Of a stretch of DNA of 64,000 nt, positions 49,918-58,898 are shown piece after piece. Origin of the DNA: Candidatus Bathyarchaeota archaeon (lineage in GTDB: Archaea > Thermoproteota > Bathyarchaeia > Bathyarchaeales > Bathycorpusculaceae). Position numbers and translations under genes: made by a program. The notes beneath the pieces are model-generated. The model did not search any database. It saw nothing but the letters and a program-made list of their open reading frames with translations, and had not been told where the DNA came from. The DNA lies in contig JAOZHW010000008.1 in NCBI GenBank assembly GCA_026014685.1, positions 124,001 to 188,000 on the forward strand, in the 5' to 3' direction. Position 1 is the first letter of the stretch. The number at the start of each line of letters is the position of its first letter.

Positions 49918-51696
49918 ATGGAGATAAGAAATCTCAGAAAAGCAGTGCAAACTCTGAATAGAAAAACCGCAAAACCCCTCGTGATAGCTCTAAGCGCCCT
50001 GTTCATCGTCAGCATGTTCTCAGCGACATTAACTCAGCCAACGCAGGCAGCAACCACACTCGCACTCCACACACAAGGCGCCTACATTCTGGACTCCAAC
50101 GGAAACGTCGTGTACCTCCGCGGAGTCGGAATCGCAGGCTTTACCCCTAACTTGATTTTGTGGGGGCAAGGACAAGGAGACGCATGGGCAAACCAATGGA
50201 ACTACAACCCAACCACAGTAATGGACCAAACTTTCTCCGCGTTGCAGAATCAATGGCACGTCAACATGATCCGCGTCTTTATCTACCCCAGCTGGTGGTA
50301 CAGAGACAACATCGCTCCCTCACAAGAAAGCTCCAGCTACGCCTCGTCAACCACGCCGATTAGCACAAAAGCATACCTAAAAACCCTCTGCACAGAAGCA
50401 GCAAAATACGGAATATACGTCAACATAGTTCCCTACATGCTTACGCCTTCCACAAGCTCCTTTGACAAAGACCCATACGCAACAACAAACTCTGTCGGAG
50501 CACAAGGATTGCCGATGAGCGGCTGGGACAGCGCAGCCCAAAGATTCCTCCAAGATGCGGGCTATGGCAACAACGAGTTAGGCTTCTGGAACTGGTTCTG
50601 GGCAGACATGGCAACCACCCTAAAAGATCAACCCAACGCCATCTTTGAAGCATGGAACGAACCGCAACCAGGCGCAGACAACGCCCCCATAACCTCAGGC
50701 TATATGCAGTACCTTACAACAATGTATAACGCAATTAGAGGAACAGGCTCAAACCACCTCATCATGATGCAGTGGCATATGGGTTGGTTCCCTAACGGTT
50801 ACGGCAACGACCTCAGCTGGTGCAAACAAATCGCCACCGCCATCCCAACAGCAACCAACCTCGTCTACACCACCCACCTCTACTACCACGCCCCAAGCGA
50901 CCTGTCATCGTACTGGAAACTAGACTATGCTGGTCTTAAAGCGCAACTGCAAGCAGGCATCGCAACCATGGGCGTCACCGCACCCTTAGTCATCAACGAA
51001 GAAGGCTCATGCCTTGGAGCAGTCGCCAACAAACAAAACGACTACACATGGTGGCAAAACGTGTTGTTGGCACAACGTGACTTGGGTATCGGTGCATGCG
51101 CTTACTACTGGTTAAGCGATGCAGGTTTAGGCCCTGTTTACTCAGGTGAAACTATCCTGAGCAACGGCAACGGCTATGTTCCCAACACGATGGGGCAAGC
51201 CTTCATCAATGCATACAATGGAGCCTCGACACCCACACCGACGCCATCTCCAACTGCGACACCTACACCCTCACCGACAGCCACATCGACGCCAACTCCA
51301 GCACCCACAGCTACACCCACCCCTACCGCAACTCCAACCCCAACACCCACAACAGCTCCCACTCCAACACCAACACAATCGCCAACCCCAACCTTGACGC
51401 CGACACCGACCCCCGAACCAACCGCAACACCTGACCAAACAACAATAACCCCCCAAAACCCACAAACATCAACCCCGACAACGCCAACCCCCACCCAAAA
51501 ACCTACACCCCCCCCTTCACCAACAACAAAACCCACGCCAACCGCAACCCCCAACAGTCCCACACAAAACCCAAGCCCAACCTCAAACCCCTCGGCACCA
51601 GCACCGCAGGCGTTTACGTTCCGATACCTCTTTTGGCAGTACTGGCCAACTCTGAGGTTGCCAATCTTTAACGTGTGGTTCTTCTACATCCGATAA
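49918..51696 (+). CDS. Secreted GH5-family glycoside hydrolase (cellulase-like)
   Basis: The 592-residue protein has a signal peptide or anchor at residues 20-45 ([23 protein letters not shown]) and a GH5 TIM barrel with the N-terminal substrate segment [24 protein letters not shown], and the acid/base E248 in FEAWNEP. H320 is in YTTHLYYH and the nucleophile is E361 or E362 in VINEEG. A Thr/Pro spacer follows (435-565), then an aromatic-rich tail ([25 protein letters not shown] is the last 25 or so residues in part). It would cleave beta-linked glucans or mannans outside the cell. AGGAAGAG precedes the ATG. Confidence 0.9.
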   Translation: MEIRNLRKAVQTLNRKTAKPLVIALSALFIVSMFSATLTQPTQAATTLALHTQGAYILDSNGNVVYLRGVGIAGFTPNLILWGQGQGDAWANQWNYNPTTVMDQTFSALQNQWHVNMIRVFIYPSWWYRDNIAPSQESSSYASSTTPISTKAYLKTLCTEAAKYGIYVNIVPYMLTPSTSSFDKDPYATTNSVGAQGLPMSGWDSAAQRFLQDAGYGNNELGFWNWFWADMATTLKDQPNAIFEAWNEPQPGADNAPITSGYMQYLTTMYNAIRGTGSNHLIMMQWHMGWFPNGYGNDLSWCKQIATAIPTATNLVYTTHLYYHAPSDLSSYWKLDYAGLKAQLQAGIATMGVTAPLVINEEGSCLGAVANKQNDYTWWQNVLLAQRDLGIGACAYYWLSDAGLGPVYSGETILSNGNGYVPNTMGQAFINAYNGASTPTPTPSPTATPTPSPTATSTPTPAPTATPTPTATPTPTPTTAPTPTPTQSPTPTLTPTPTPEPTATPDQTTITPQNPQTSTPTTPTPTQKPTPPPSPTTKPTPTATPNSPTQNPSPTSNPSAPAPQAFTFRYLFWQYWPTLRLPIFNVWFFYIR

Positions 51697-51784
51697 ACCA
51701 CCACCCCTCCCCTTTTTGTTAAACATCTTTTTTTAGGTAAAACATAAAGCAAGCCAGTAAGACATACGTAACACGGTACCAGAC

Positions 51785-52714
51785 ATGGACATCATTAACG
51801 TACGCTTACCCGACAAAGTCATCTCAGACGTAGACAAACTTGCAAAAAAACATGAACTCACCCGCTCAGAAGTCATGCGCCAAGCACTCACAATCTACCT
51901 ACACTTAACCGAAAACGTAGGCACCATGCTTCGCCCCATCGTCTTCCAAGTAAAACCCGCCCAAATCACCTACACACGACGAGGTGACGTTTCAGTCCTA
52001 AAGATGCCCACAGGACACGCCATCGTTGCGGGTTCCACCTCAAGCGGCGCCGTTGGACCCAAAGAGTGGGATCAGGTTAAGGTTGACGGGCGTGTACTTG
52101 GGAAATTTTTGGCCCGCGTTGCTCTTATGGATGTAACCGCCACAGGCGCATTCCCCTTGCTGCTTTCAGTGACTTTGGGCGTTGAGAAAGAACCCACAGG
52201 GAACGAGATAGTGGAAGGCATAAAACGTGAAGCCCGAACCATCGGATTAGACCCAAATCAGGTGCTCATGGAGAACACTGAGGACAATTTCCAAACCAAA
52301 CAAACAGGTGCAGGCTTAACAGTGGTCGGCTTAGCAAACGAAAACGAACTGCGACTAGGAAAAACTATGCCTGGTGACTTAGTTGTGGCGATTGGCAGAC
52401 CCAAAGTCGGACAGGAAGTCATAGCCGCAGAAGCCCGAGGCGAAATCGCTGATTTACGCAATGTAACCCAGCTTACCCAACGCAAATACGTACATGACAT
52501 TGCACCTGTAGGCGGGTTCGGCATCGCGGCGGAAGCTAAAATGATGGCTTACGGTGTGGGCAGGCAAATGAAGCTTTTTGAGGTGCAGGGGTTAGATTTG
52601 AATAAAACTGCGGGTCCAGCAAGTGTGGTTTTGGTTACAATCGACCGTGATCGCCTCGAAGATTTAACAGCACTCATTCCCAAACCCATCAACGTCGTAG
52701 GCGAAATTATCTAA
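51785..52714 (+). CDS. Ribbon-helix-helix domain fused to AIR-synthase/CblS-like domain
   Basis: Residues 1-45 form a ribbon-helix-helix (MDIINVRLPDKVISDVDKLAKKHELTRSEVMRQAL). The rest resembles the PurM/AIR-synthase-like group, in particular the alpha-ribazole kinase-like proteins: SSGAVGPKEWDQVKVDGRVLGKFLARVALMDV, GVEKEPTGNEIVEGI, TEDNFQTKQTGAGLTVVG, and MPGDLVVAIGRPKVG. An intact kinase site cannot be verified here. It could be a regulator that binds a nucleotide-like ligand, or an enzyme controlling its own gene. It is convergent with coaD, overlapping by 4 bp. Confidence 0.7.
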   Translation: MDIINVRLPDKVISDVDKLAKKHELTRSEVMRQALTIYLHLTENVGTMLRPIVFQVKPAQITYTRRGDVSVLKMPTGHAIVAGSTSSGAVGPKEWDQVKVDGRVLGKFLARVALMDVTATGAFPLLLSVTLGVEKEPTGNEIVEGIKREARTIGLDPNQVLMENTEDNFQTKQTGAGLTVVGLANENELRLGKTMPGDLVVAIGRPKVGQEVIAAEARGEIADLRNVTQLTQRKYVHDIAPVGGFGIAAEAKMMAYGVGRQMKLFEVQGLDLNKTAGPASVVLVTIDRDRLEDLTALIPKPINVVGEII

Positions 52715-53190
52715 GCAGAATGTTTGATCATGCGTCCGTTGCGGTCGATTTCGCCCCGTCGGATTCTTGTGGTAGAGATAGGATGATGATTTTCAGCGGG
52801 AACCAAATCCACAACCACAATTTGCAGCGGCTCAAGCCCCGCTTTTTGGCGTTTCTCGTTTATGACGCAACCAATCTTTAGGGTATCTTGGCTGACTACC
52901 AACGCGTCAAAACCCTGCCCAGAAATGGTTAAGCCATATGCATCGTTTAGTGGCACGATTTCAGCGCAACCAGAACATCCTTGCTCTGACAAGTACGCTT
53001 CAAGTTCCCTGCGGCGTTCATCATACGATGCGGTTTTATGAGGTTTACCCATCTTAGCAACAAAGCTATCAGAGGTTAAGCCGATAACAACTTTTTCTCC
53101 CACTTCAAAAGCTTTCCCAAGAAGTGCTCTGTGCCCCTTGTGCAGTTTGTCAAAGGTTCCGCCGACCGCCACTTTCTTAAATTGCCTCAT
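52711..53190 (-). CDS. coaD: Phosphopantetheine adenylyltransferase, archaeal type
   Basis: The 159-residue nucleotidyltransferase has VAVGGTFDKLHKGHRALL, where the T/HxGH motif is KGH, SDSFVAKMGK, SYDERRRELEAYL and ISTTRIRRGEIDRNG. It adds AMP to 4'-phosphopantetheine to form dephospho-CoA. Its start overlaps the pantoate kinase stop by 4 bp, making a CoA operon. The sequence follows the archaeal/eukaryotic COG1019 form, not bacterial CoaD. Confidence 0.93.
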   Translation of the reverse strand: MRQFKKVAVGGTFDKLHKGHRALLGKAFEVGEKVVIGLTSDSFVAKMGKPHKTASYDERRRELEAYLSEQGCSGCAEIVPLNDAYGLTISGQGFDALVVSQDTLKIGCVINEKRQKAGLEPLQIVVVDLVPAENHHPISTTRIRRGEIDRNGRMIKHSA

Positions 53191-54116
53191 TTTATCAGCC
53201 TTGGACCCAGGAAATCGATTTTGCTCACGATCACCTGTTCTTTGGGTAAGGTTTGCTTAAAAGCTTCTGCTACCGCGCAAGCGTTCTCTTCATGCACAAC
53301 AGCGTGCACCGCTTCACCTATCATGTTCTGCGCCGCACCAACTGCACCTGCATTCTTTGCAACCTTGACGAGATGTCGACCGTTTTCAGTTGCAAACCCA
53401 GCTTTTTCCGCAAATTGCCAACATTCATCCAAAAAATTCTCCAAACTGGGCTCAGCCAGGATAGCTTCTAAAGCAGCTTTGCCGTAGCGGTTGATTTCTT
53501 GCTTTTTTTGGGGTGAGGTTAAGATGGATTTTTTGGGAATCTGTGTTGGATAATACCCAACCACAATCATGTATTCTGGGGATAAGGGTATGCGGTCGAT
53601 TTTGCAGAATCCAGGCGCACCTGGCTCAGTTACGAGGATGAGTCCGCCGCCAAACGTTAAGGAGCTAACGGTGCCTAAACCTGTGAGGCACTGGATTTCC
53701 GATATGTGGGCGGTTCGACCGATTTCATTGTAGGTTAACGGTAAACCAATCGCCTCGCATAATGCTAAAGCGGTGGTTAATGCGCCGCCTGCGCTGGTTC
53801 CGAAACCCATGCCGATGGGAACTTCGATTTTATGCTCCACAGTAAGGTGGTATTTTTTGTTTGTTTTTTTGAGGAGCGCCTCGATTACTTGCCGTGTGGT
53901 TTTGGCTTGAGAGGCCACATTGTTAATCAGAATGGAGATGTGGTTTTCTTTTGCTTCTTGCGCGGTTACTGTGGTGTAGCTGCCTTTGTCTAGTCCAAAT
54001 CCGCCGCCGATAGCGCCAACTCGCTCCAAGTCGGAGATTGACGCGCCGTTTTCGGTGTCGTGGATGGCAAAAAAGCTCGATATTGCTCCTGGCGCAAAGG
54101 CTTTGGCACTCTTCAC
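53187..54116 (-). CDS. Pantoate kinase
   Basis: A 309-residue GHMP kinase specific to archaeal CoA synthesis. It phosphorylates pantoate before beta-alanine addition, unlike the bacterial pantothenate kinase step. Motifs are AFAPGAISSFFAIHD, the GHMP loop PIGMGFGTSAGGALTTALAL, SEIQCLTGLGTVSS and the C-terminal KNAGAVGAAQNMIGEAVHAV. Its start overlaps the ECF S-component gene by 4 bp. Confidence 0.92.
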   Translation of the reverse strand: MKSAKAFAPGAISSFFAIHDTENGASISDLERVGAIGGGFGLDKGSYTTVTAQEAKENHISILINNVASQAKTTRQVIEALLKKTNKKYHLTVEHKIEVPIGMGFGTSAGGALTTALALCEAIGLPLTYNEIGRTAHISEIQCLTGLGTVSSLTFGGGLILVTEPGAPGFCKIDRIPLSPEYMIVVGYYPTQIPKKSILTSPQKKQEINRYGKAALEAILAEPSLENFLDECWQFAEKAGFATENGRHLVKVAKNAGAVGAAQNMIGEAVHAVVHEENACAVAEAFKQTLPKEQVIVSKIDFLGPRLIK

Positions 54117-54832
54117 GTAGATTCACTTTGCAAAGTTGGGATATTTTTCTTTTTAAGTGTTGGAAATGCCTTATAAATTGCACCTATTATGGGTGGTCCA
54201 AGAACCAGCATAAAAGGTATTTCTGTTGCAAAAGTCCACGTAAACAGTGCAAGAATCCCTGCAGCGGTTAACGCAGGGTATGCGGTTGAGGTCGGAGCGA
54301 AAAGTACAGCGTACACAGGCACCGTGACGCCTATTATTAGGCTGCCGACTAGTAAACCTACTACGCAGCCGAGTTCGTAGTTAACCCATTTGGATCTGCT
54401 CAGGACTACAGCTAAGTAGACAACGAAGCAGCCAACGATTATTCCCACGTAAATTAGGTTTGTGTAGACAAATGCAACCACTGCGGAAATAGCTGTAAGG
54501 CCACCGTAGATTGCTGTAGATTTTTTGAGCGCAAACTTTTTGTTAGCTATGTAACCAACTAACCAAAAGCCCAAAAAGTTTGAAGTTACCCCTGCCATTA
54601 AGCTTAGGAGTGGACTCCCACCTAACAGTATGTCGCTTATGAATATACCCGTAGCTGCACCTAAGCCGCCGACCCATGGACCGAAAACGGCAGCAAACAC
54701 CGCGGGAACGATTACTTGTGGCCAAAACCTTACGCCTCCGAAATTCAATGGAAGAATAGTTGAAACCAAAATTCCTAAAGCAACGTACAGCGCTGCATTC
54801 AGCGCGAAAGCGGCTACATGTATAGTTTTCAA
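54113..54832 (-). CDS. ECF transporter S-component-like membrane protein
   Basis: The 239-residue protein has about six helices and FGGVRFWPQVIVPAVFAAVFGPWVGGLGAATGIFISDIL, the pattern of vitamin-binding S-components. No dedicated EcfT/EcfA partner adjoins it, so it may share a module, such as a group II system elsewhere. Cotranscription with pantoate kinase and CoaD suggests the substrate is pantothenate, pantoate or a related precursor. TTG is the start. Confidence 0.8.
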   Translation of the reverse strand: MKTIHVAAFALNAALYVALGILVSTILPLNFGGVRFWPQVIVPAVFAAVFGPWVGGLGAATGIFISDILLGGSPLLSLMAGVTSNFLGFWLVGYIANKKFALKKSTAIYGGLTAISAVVAFVYTNLIYVGIIVGCFVVYLAVVLSRSKWVNYELGCVVGLLVGSLIIGVTVPVYAVLFAPTSTAYPALTAAGILALFTWTFATEIPFMLVLGPPIIGAIYKAFPTLKKKNIPTLQSEST

Positions 54833-54897
54833 GATTTATCACAATATTTAAGCTAACCATTTGAATTTGAGTTGCAAATAAGTATTTCGTCTATAAC

Positions 54898-54915
54898 GTT
54901 TAAACAGGTTTAAAC
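54898..54915. promoter_or_regulatory. Tandem GTTTAAACAG sites upstream of the CoA operon
   Basis: GTTTAAAC is an 8-bp palindrome that appears at 54898-54905 and 54908-54915, exactly 10 bp apart, i.e. on one face of the DNA helix. They lie 66-83 bp upstream of the ECF S-component start and could be an operator. No matching site was noticed elsewhere in the window. Confidence 0.4.
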
Positions 54916-54940
54916 AGATAAAACGCCTCCAAATCAGGCT

Positions 54941-55261
54941 CTAAAGCGGACGTTTGTGCTGCCTTTTGGCAAGTTCTTGGTGATCTCGACAGTATTCTTC
55001 CTCAGAATAGCGATAAGGTTTGTTGCTGTTTGGCAGCGGCGAGTTGTGGCGGTAGCCGCGTTTCTGCAATTCTGCCACTTGATCCGCATGCCTATAGTAC
55101 AGTTGCTCAACGCGGTTTTCGAAGCGTCGGGTTTCAGGATGACTGCGGTATGCTTTGTATTTACCCAGCAGTGCACCGACTATACAGTGGAGTTCTGCAT
55201 GTTCGCCAAGTAGGTGTTGGCGGTCAAGTTCGCTAACGGGAACAGCCCATATCCGAACCAT
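54941..55261 (-). CDS. Pyrimidine dimer DNA glycosylase (T4 endonuclease V-like)
   Basis: The 106-residue protein starts VRIWAVPVSELDRQHLLGEHAELHCIVGALLGKY, has the conserved GEH-ELH segment, RYHPETRRF-type HPETRRFENRVEQLYYRH and LQKRGYRHNSPL. This matches the T4 DenV-like family that excises UV-induced cyclobutane dimers. Length is shorter than T4 endonuclease V (138 aa) but similar to archaeal and bacterial relatives. The ATG at 55261 lies about 26 bp from a TATA box (CTATATACC on the minus strand), so the mRNA is probably leaderless. Confidence 0.9.
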   Translation of the reverse strand: MVRIWAVPVSELDRQHLLGEHAELHCIVGALLGKYKAYRSHPETRRFENRVEQLYYRHADQVAELQKRGYRHNSPLPNSNKPYRYSEEEYCRDHQELAKRQHKRPL

Positions 55262-55313
55262 AAGAAAACCGCTAAAGAGGGTATATAGATGAAATAATGG
55301 AAAAGCAGGATAA

Positions 55314-55643
55314 CTATTTTTTGTGCCGCTTAATACGGTCTTGCCGCTGTTCCTTTCTGCGCCAGTCTCTTTTGCGCTGAGTCTGCATGGAAAACCGCTC
55401 TTGACGCGGAACATCTAACTTTCTAAAACGCGAAACATTCCCGTAAAAGGTGCCCATATCGATTTTGTTATCGTAGAGGTCTTTTATGTTTCGGTTCAGT
55501 TCCTCTTTTGCTTGGCTGTCACGTGCGTTGTCGAACGCTTCTTCATAGACAACGTAAGCAGCGTGGAACTGAAAATTCTCAGGGTTATCGATTAAAAGTT
55601 TTTGAGGTTGGGGTTGGTTGTTCTGGTTTGGTTGTTCAGTCAT
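55314..55643 (-). CDS. Basic C-terminal-tail protein, unknown function
   Basis: It starts at the second ATG (MTEQPNQNNQ). A Gln/Asn-rich N-terminus is followed by a helical domain (FQFHAAYVVYEEAFDNARDSQAKEELNRNIKDLYDNKID) and a strongly basic tail (RKRDWRRKEQRQDRIKRHKK) that suggests nucleic-acid or ribosome binding. The family is not recognised. The upstream TATA-like CTATAAAAG near 55690 supports expression. Confidence 0.65.
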   Translation of the reverse strand: MTEQPNQNNQPQPQKLLIDNPENFQFHAAYVVYEEAFDNARDSQAKEELNRNIKDLYDNKIDMGTFYGNVSRFRKLDVPRQERFSMQTQRKRDWRRKEQRQDRIKRHKK

Positions 55644-55738
55644 GTTTATCCGCTTTTGAATAGGCAATGATTGTTTTTCACTCTTTTATAGGTGTGCCTA
55701 TCCGCAGAGGGGTTTATGGTGTTTAACTACTGTTGAGG

Positions 55739-55927
55739 TTAGTTGGGCTGCTGTTTTCTTGCTGCTGTTGTGGCAGGAAATCCGCTAAAACAGCTGTATT
55801 GGGCGAGTTTTTGTGGGCCTTGGATGGATTCGAGGCGGTATGTGGTTTGGTAGTGTTGGTGGAGTTTTGAGAATACTTCTATGGGTTGGTTTGGGTGGTT
55901 ATTTGTGGACCAAAGGCGATTCCCCAT
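55739..55927 (-). CDS. Possible 62-residue protein
   Basis: An ATG at 55927 with GGAG about 10 bp upstream opens a frame reading MGNRLWSTNNHPNQPIEVFS and continuing to a stop at 55739. Composition is protein-like but no family is recognised and no homologue can be checked here. It lies between two better-supported small genes on the same strand. Confidence 0.35.
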   Translation of the reverse strand: MGNRLWSTNNHPNQPIEVFSKLHQHYQTTYRLESIQGPQKLAQYSCFSGFPATTAARKQQPN

Positions 55928-55978
55928 TTGAATCCTGCTCCAGCGACAAGACAAACCTGAAACCAGCAAATTCTATCG

Positions 55979-56134
55979 CTAAGGATTAACATGTACTTTT
56001 GTTCTGAAAACCTTTTTCGATGAGCCTACACCCAAGACTTCACCGGTTGCCCAATCGATTTCAACAAAAATATCGTACTCTTCTAGTCCACGAAGTACTC
56101 TTTTTAGGGATGCCTGTTCTTTAACTTTTGCCAA
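55979..56134 (-). CDS. Unknown 51-residue protein
   Basis: TTG at 56134, with GAGGA about 10 bp upstream, opens MAKVKEQASLKRVLRGLEEY, followed by DIFVEIDWATGEVLGVGSSK and a C-terminal KVHVNP. The composition is a charged helix then alternating strand residues, typical of a real small domain. A TATA-like ATAAATTAA is near 56178. Unknown family. The 355-bp gap to the next gene at 56490 shows only an ACGCATGCGT palindrome at 56328-56337 and AT-rich promoter-like DNA near 56441. Confidence 0.55.
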   Translation of the reverse strand: MAKVKEQASLKRVLRGLEEYDIFVEIDWATGEVLGVGSSKKVFRTKVHVNP

Positions 56135-56489
56135 AGCATGTATCCTCAGGATGTTGAGAGCTTAATTGTTTGAATGTTTAATTTATCTGATTTCTGGATT
56201 TTTTTTATAGAACTCTCAACTTTGATTCTGAACTTGAACAAGTTATTGTGTACATGTTAAAAGAAACAAAGAAAACGAAGGGAAACGTGTGTCAAGCAAG
56301 ATACACAGGCACCCATCACTAACCGTAACGCATGCGTGAGGCATCATCTCATAGCTATGCAACGCTTTCACAGACAGACTAACTCCATAAAGCAACAAAG
56401 CAAACCCGCACTCTACAGTCAGGGTCAATGTTGGTAAACACTTAATAAATCCCTTGTAATTCACACAATAGCGCAGGAGAAAACCAAGT

Positions 56490-57767
56490 TTGATTCTCAC
56501 CGATATAGCACAAATCATCTATGCGCCCAAGAAAGCATTCAAAAACATCGTTACCAACCCCAAGTATCTGGGCGTAATCATAATCTTACTCTTATTCATC
56601 GGCGTCCAAATCGCTTACGAATACAGCCAATTCACAAAAACCGAGTTAGAAACCACTTCCCCCCTGCCCGGTTTAATGCAGCAGAACAACAACGCCACAA
56701 GCTGGATGGCAGGCACAGGCGTAGAGTTAACCAACTACTTCGGAGACTACTACAACAACACCGTGTATGTGGGGCAACTGCAGTATGCACCCAACAATCC
56801 TTTAGGTTACTATCCACTGTTTGGCAACTTTAGCCTCCAAATACAAGCCAATAACACCAAGAACGTTATGGCAGCCTTAACCAACACCTCAAACGTGGAT
56901 TGCAGCCAAACAGGCTTCAAAAACCTCTCCATAACCCTAAAACTCATCGAACCCCAAAGCACACCTCAAACCGCAACTCTGCGGCTGTACTCTTTGGCAG
57001 ATGAGAACTATTACACCTACGATTTAACCAACGCATTAAACAGCGCTTCAGCAGTTAACCAATGGGGCAACCTCACCATCCCAGTCGGGCCAGACGCAAA
57101 AGGTTGGACAGAAAGCGGCAACCCACAGTGGGGCAACATAACCTCGCTCACGCTTGAGTTAACTTACCCCAACAACACAGACGTCACTATACGCATCGGC
57201 GCGTTGTTCTTCCGTGGCCAATTCGTTCAACCTCTCCAGTACGACGCAACAGGTTTCCTGCTCCGCTTCCTACAAGTGTTTTCGCTGCAGTTCCTCTTCA
57301 CATGGCTCATCCTTAGTGCAGTTGTATATTTGATTCTTCGCGGCCTCAAAAGCACCGTGGTCTGGAAACCGTTGTTTGTCGCTTTAGGGTTCGCGTTGAT
57401 GGTTATGGTTATCCGTGGCTTAGTTAACATCGTTGCCACTTTCGCTATGTCCACGGTTTCCTATCCCTACGATGCCTCTTTAGGTGTGGTTTACGACTCG
57501 TTTGCGGCACTTTACTATCCAAGCACCATCGGCGCATTAACTAGCCAAACGGTGGCTGCGTTGGCCAACATCGACGCATCCTTAGCTGTGTTCAGAGGCA
57601 TTCTCACCGCGATGTTCTTTGTCTCCTACGTATGGCTTGGAGCATTAACGGGCTTAGCGGTAAAGGAACTCAAACCAGAACTCTCCTACATGAAATGCAT
57701 AACCGTCGCAGCAGTCAGCGTCGGCACCACCATTCTGGCACTGTGGCTCTTTATCGGCATAATTTAA
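56490..57767 (+). CDS. Yip1-like multi-pass membrane protein with extracytoplasmic insert
   Basis: The 425-residue protein starts at TTG. The first helix follows APKKAFKNIVTNPKYLGVIIILLLFIGV, typical of Yip1-domain proteins. A large extracytoplasmic part (about 50-255) is rich in Asn-x-Thr/Ser sequons and contains beta-sandwich-like text (LSITLKLIEPQSTPQTATLRLYSL). Four or five more helices complete the protein. The role is unknown; Yip1-like proteins act in membrane organisation or export. Confidence 0.75.
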   Translation: MILTDIAQIIYAPKKAFKNIVTNPKYLGVIIILLLFIGVQIAYEYSQFTKTELETTSPLPGLMQQNNNATSWMAGTGVELTNYFGDYYNNTVYVGQLQYAPNNPLGYYPLFGNFSLQIQANNTKNVMAALTNTSNVDCSQTGFKNLSITLKLIEPQSTPQTATLRLYSLADENYYTYDLTNALNSASAVNQWGNLTIPVGPDAKGWTESGNPQWGNITSLTLELTYPNNTDVTIRIGALFFRGQFVQPLQYDATGFLLRFLQVFSLQFLFTWLILSAVVYLILRGLKSTVVWKPLFVALGFALMVMVIRGLVNIVATFAMSTVSYPYDASLGVVYDSFAALYYPSTIGALTSQTVAALANIDASLAVFRGILTAMFFVSYVWLGALTGLAVKELKPELSYMKCITVAAVSVGTTILALWLFIGII

Positions 57768-57879
57768 CCGCCACACCCCCTTTTCTGTTTGGTTTTTTCT
57801 TGTCTTCGGTGTATGTTAGCAAGATTTATATCACTGAAAGAGGAAAAGCGTTTAAGCGAATATTTAGAAGTGAACAGAA

Positions 57880-58173
57880 TTGACAGATATTAAAGACTTA
57901 GCTGATGGAATGAAGCGGGTTAACGTGGAAGGCCAAGTTGTAGAGAAAGGTGACCCGCGTGAAGTTAAATCGCGCTACAAAGATGAAACTTACCGTATCG
58001 TAGATGCTGTGATCGCTGACGAATCTGGCAGCATAAAGTTAACACTTTGGAATGAGCAGATTGAGCAGGTTAACGTGGGTGACAAGGTGAAAATCGAGAA
58101 CGGCTACGTGACCAGCTTTAAGGGTGAAACACAGCTTAACGTCGGTAAATTCGGCAAGTTAACTGTGACTTAA
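57880..58173 (+). CDS. OB-fold single-stranded nucleic-acid-binding protein
   Basis: The 97-residue protein is a single OB fold: VNVEGQVVEKGDPREVKSRYKDETYRIVDAVIADESGSIKLTLWNEQIEQVNVGDKVKIENGYVTSFKGETQLNVGKFGKL. This matches SOSS-B/RPA-like single-domain SSBs found in archaea. It would bind single-stranded DNA or RNA as a monomer or small oligomer. No C-terminal acidic tail is present. TTG is the start. Confidence 0.9.
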   Translation: MTDIKDLADGMKRVNVEGQVVEKGDPREVKSRYKDETYRIVDAVIADESGSIKLTLWNEQIEQVNVGDKVKIENGYVTSFKGETQLNVGKFGKLTVT

Positions 58174-58224
58174 CTTTCTGTCTTCTAGAAACTGTTTTAT
58201 TCTCTTTTCCACTTATTTTACGGT

Positions 58225-58875
58225 ATGTCGCTACGCAAAGAGCTAGCCTTTTTTAGCCTCATCGTGCTGTTTGGGGTCGCCGTCTCCGTCGTTGCCTACA
58301 CTGTGAATTCAAGCAACCCTTGGAGCCTTGCTGTGCGTTTGTTTGCCCTAAACGGTTTCATCGCCCTTAGCATAGCGACCATTATGGCAGCGTTCCTCAA
58401 AGAAGTCACCTTATTCTTCAAAAAACCCTTCACACGCATTCACCACTACTTCGCCGCCGCCGGCTTAGTGCTCATAACCTTGCACCCCATCGCCTTAGCA
58501 ATCCGCTTCCTAAACCCCGCCGTGTTTGTACCCAACTTCAATTCTCTCTACGATTTTTTGTTCTTCGGCGGCAGACCCGCCTTGATTCTGATTTTCGTAG
58601 CGTTTGTTGCGGTTTTGCTCCGCAGAAAAATGGTTCGTTACTGGCGATGGTTCCACGCTTTGATGTATGTGGCGCTGTTTTTGGGTGTGGTGCACGCTAA
58701 TTTGTCAGGCACTGATTTCGCAAACCTTGCGGTTCTGGTTATATTCAACGGGTTGTTTGCGGCGTCAGTTGCAGCGTTTGTTTTAAAGCGGTGGCAGTTT
58801 TACCGCCTAAAAAAGCAGAGAAAAAAAAACGCAGAACGCCAACCAGAAAAACACTTAAAAAACAGTTGCGTTTAG
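58225..58875 (+). CDS. Ferric-reductase-like transmembrane heme protein
   Basis: The 216-residue protein has about six helices. Histidines positioned for heme binding occur in TRIHHYFAAAGLVLITLHPIAL and RWFHALMYVALFLGVVHANL, a pattern of the FRE/MsrQ membrane domain. The C-terminus is highly basic. No flavin domain is attached, so an electron-transfer partner is needed. Redox of metals or methionine sulfoxide repair are options; sequence does not decide. Confidence 0.78.
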   Translation: MSLRKELAFFSLIVLFGVAVSVVAYTVNSSNPWSLAVRLFALNGFIALSIATIMAAFLKEVTLFFKKPFTRIHHYFAAAGLVLITLHPIALAIRFLNPAVFVPNFNSLYDFLFFGGRPALILIFVAFVAVLLRRKMVRYWRWFHALMYVALFLGVVHANLSGTDFANLAVLVIFNGLFAASVAAFVLKRWQFYRLKKQRKKNAERQPEKHLKNSCV

Positions 58876-58898
58876 CCTCAAAAAACCCCTTATTAGGG

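Noticed and set aside
51174-51563. Gly/Val-rich open frames on the minus strand
   Set aside because: Same effect: antisense of the Thr/Pro spacer of the GH5 enzyme.
54543-54860. 105-codon minus-strand frame over the ECF S-component
   Set aside because: It is an out-of-frame shadow of the membrane protein, whose own frame has coherent helices and family motifs.
56243-56518. 91-codon open frame on the minus strand
   Set aside because: Low-complexity hydrophobic and cysteine-rich text, no ribosome binding site, and it runs into the promoter of the Yip1-like gene.
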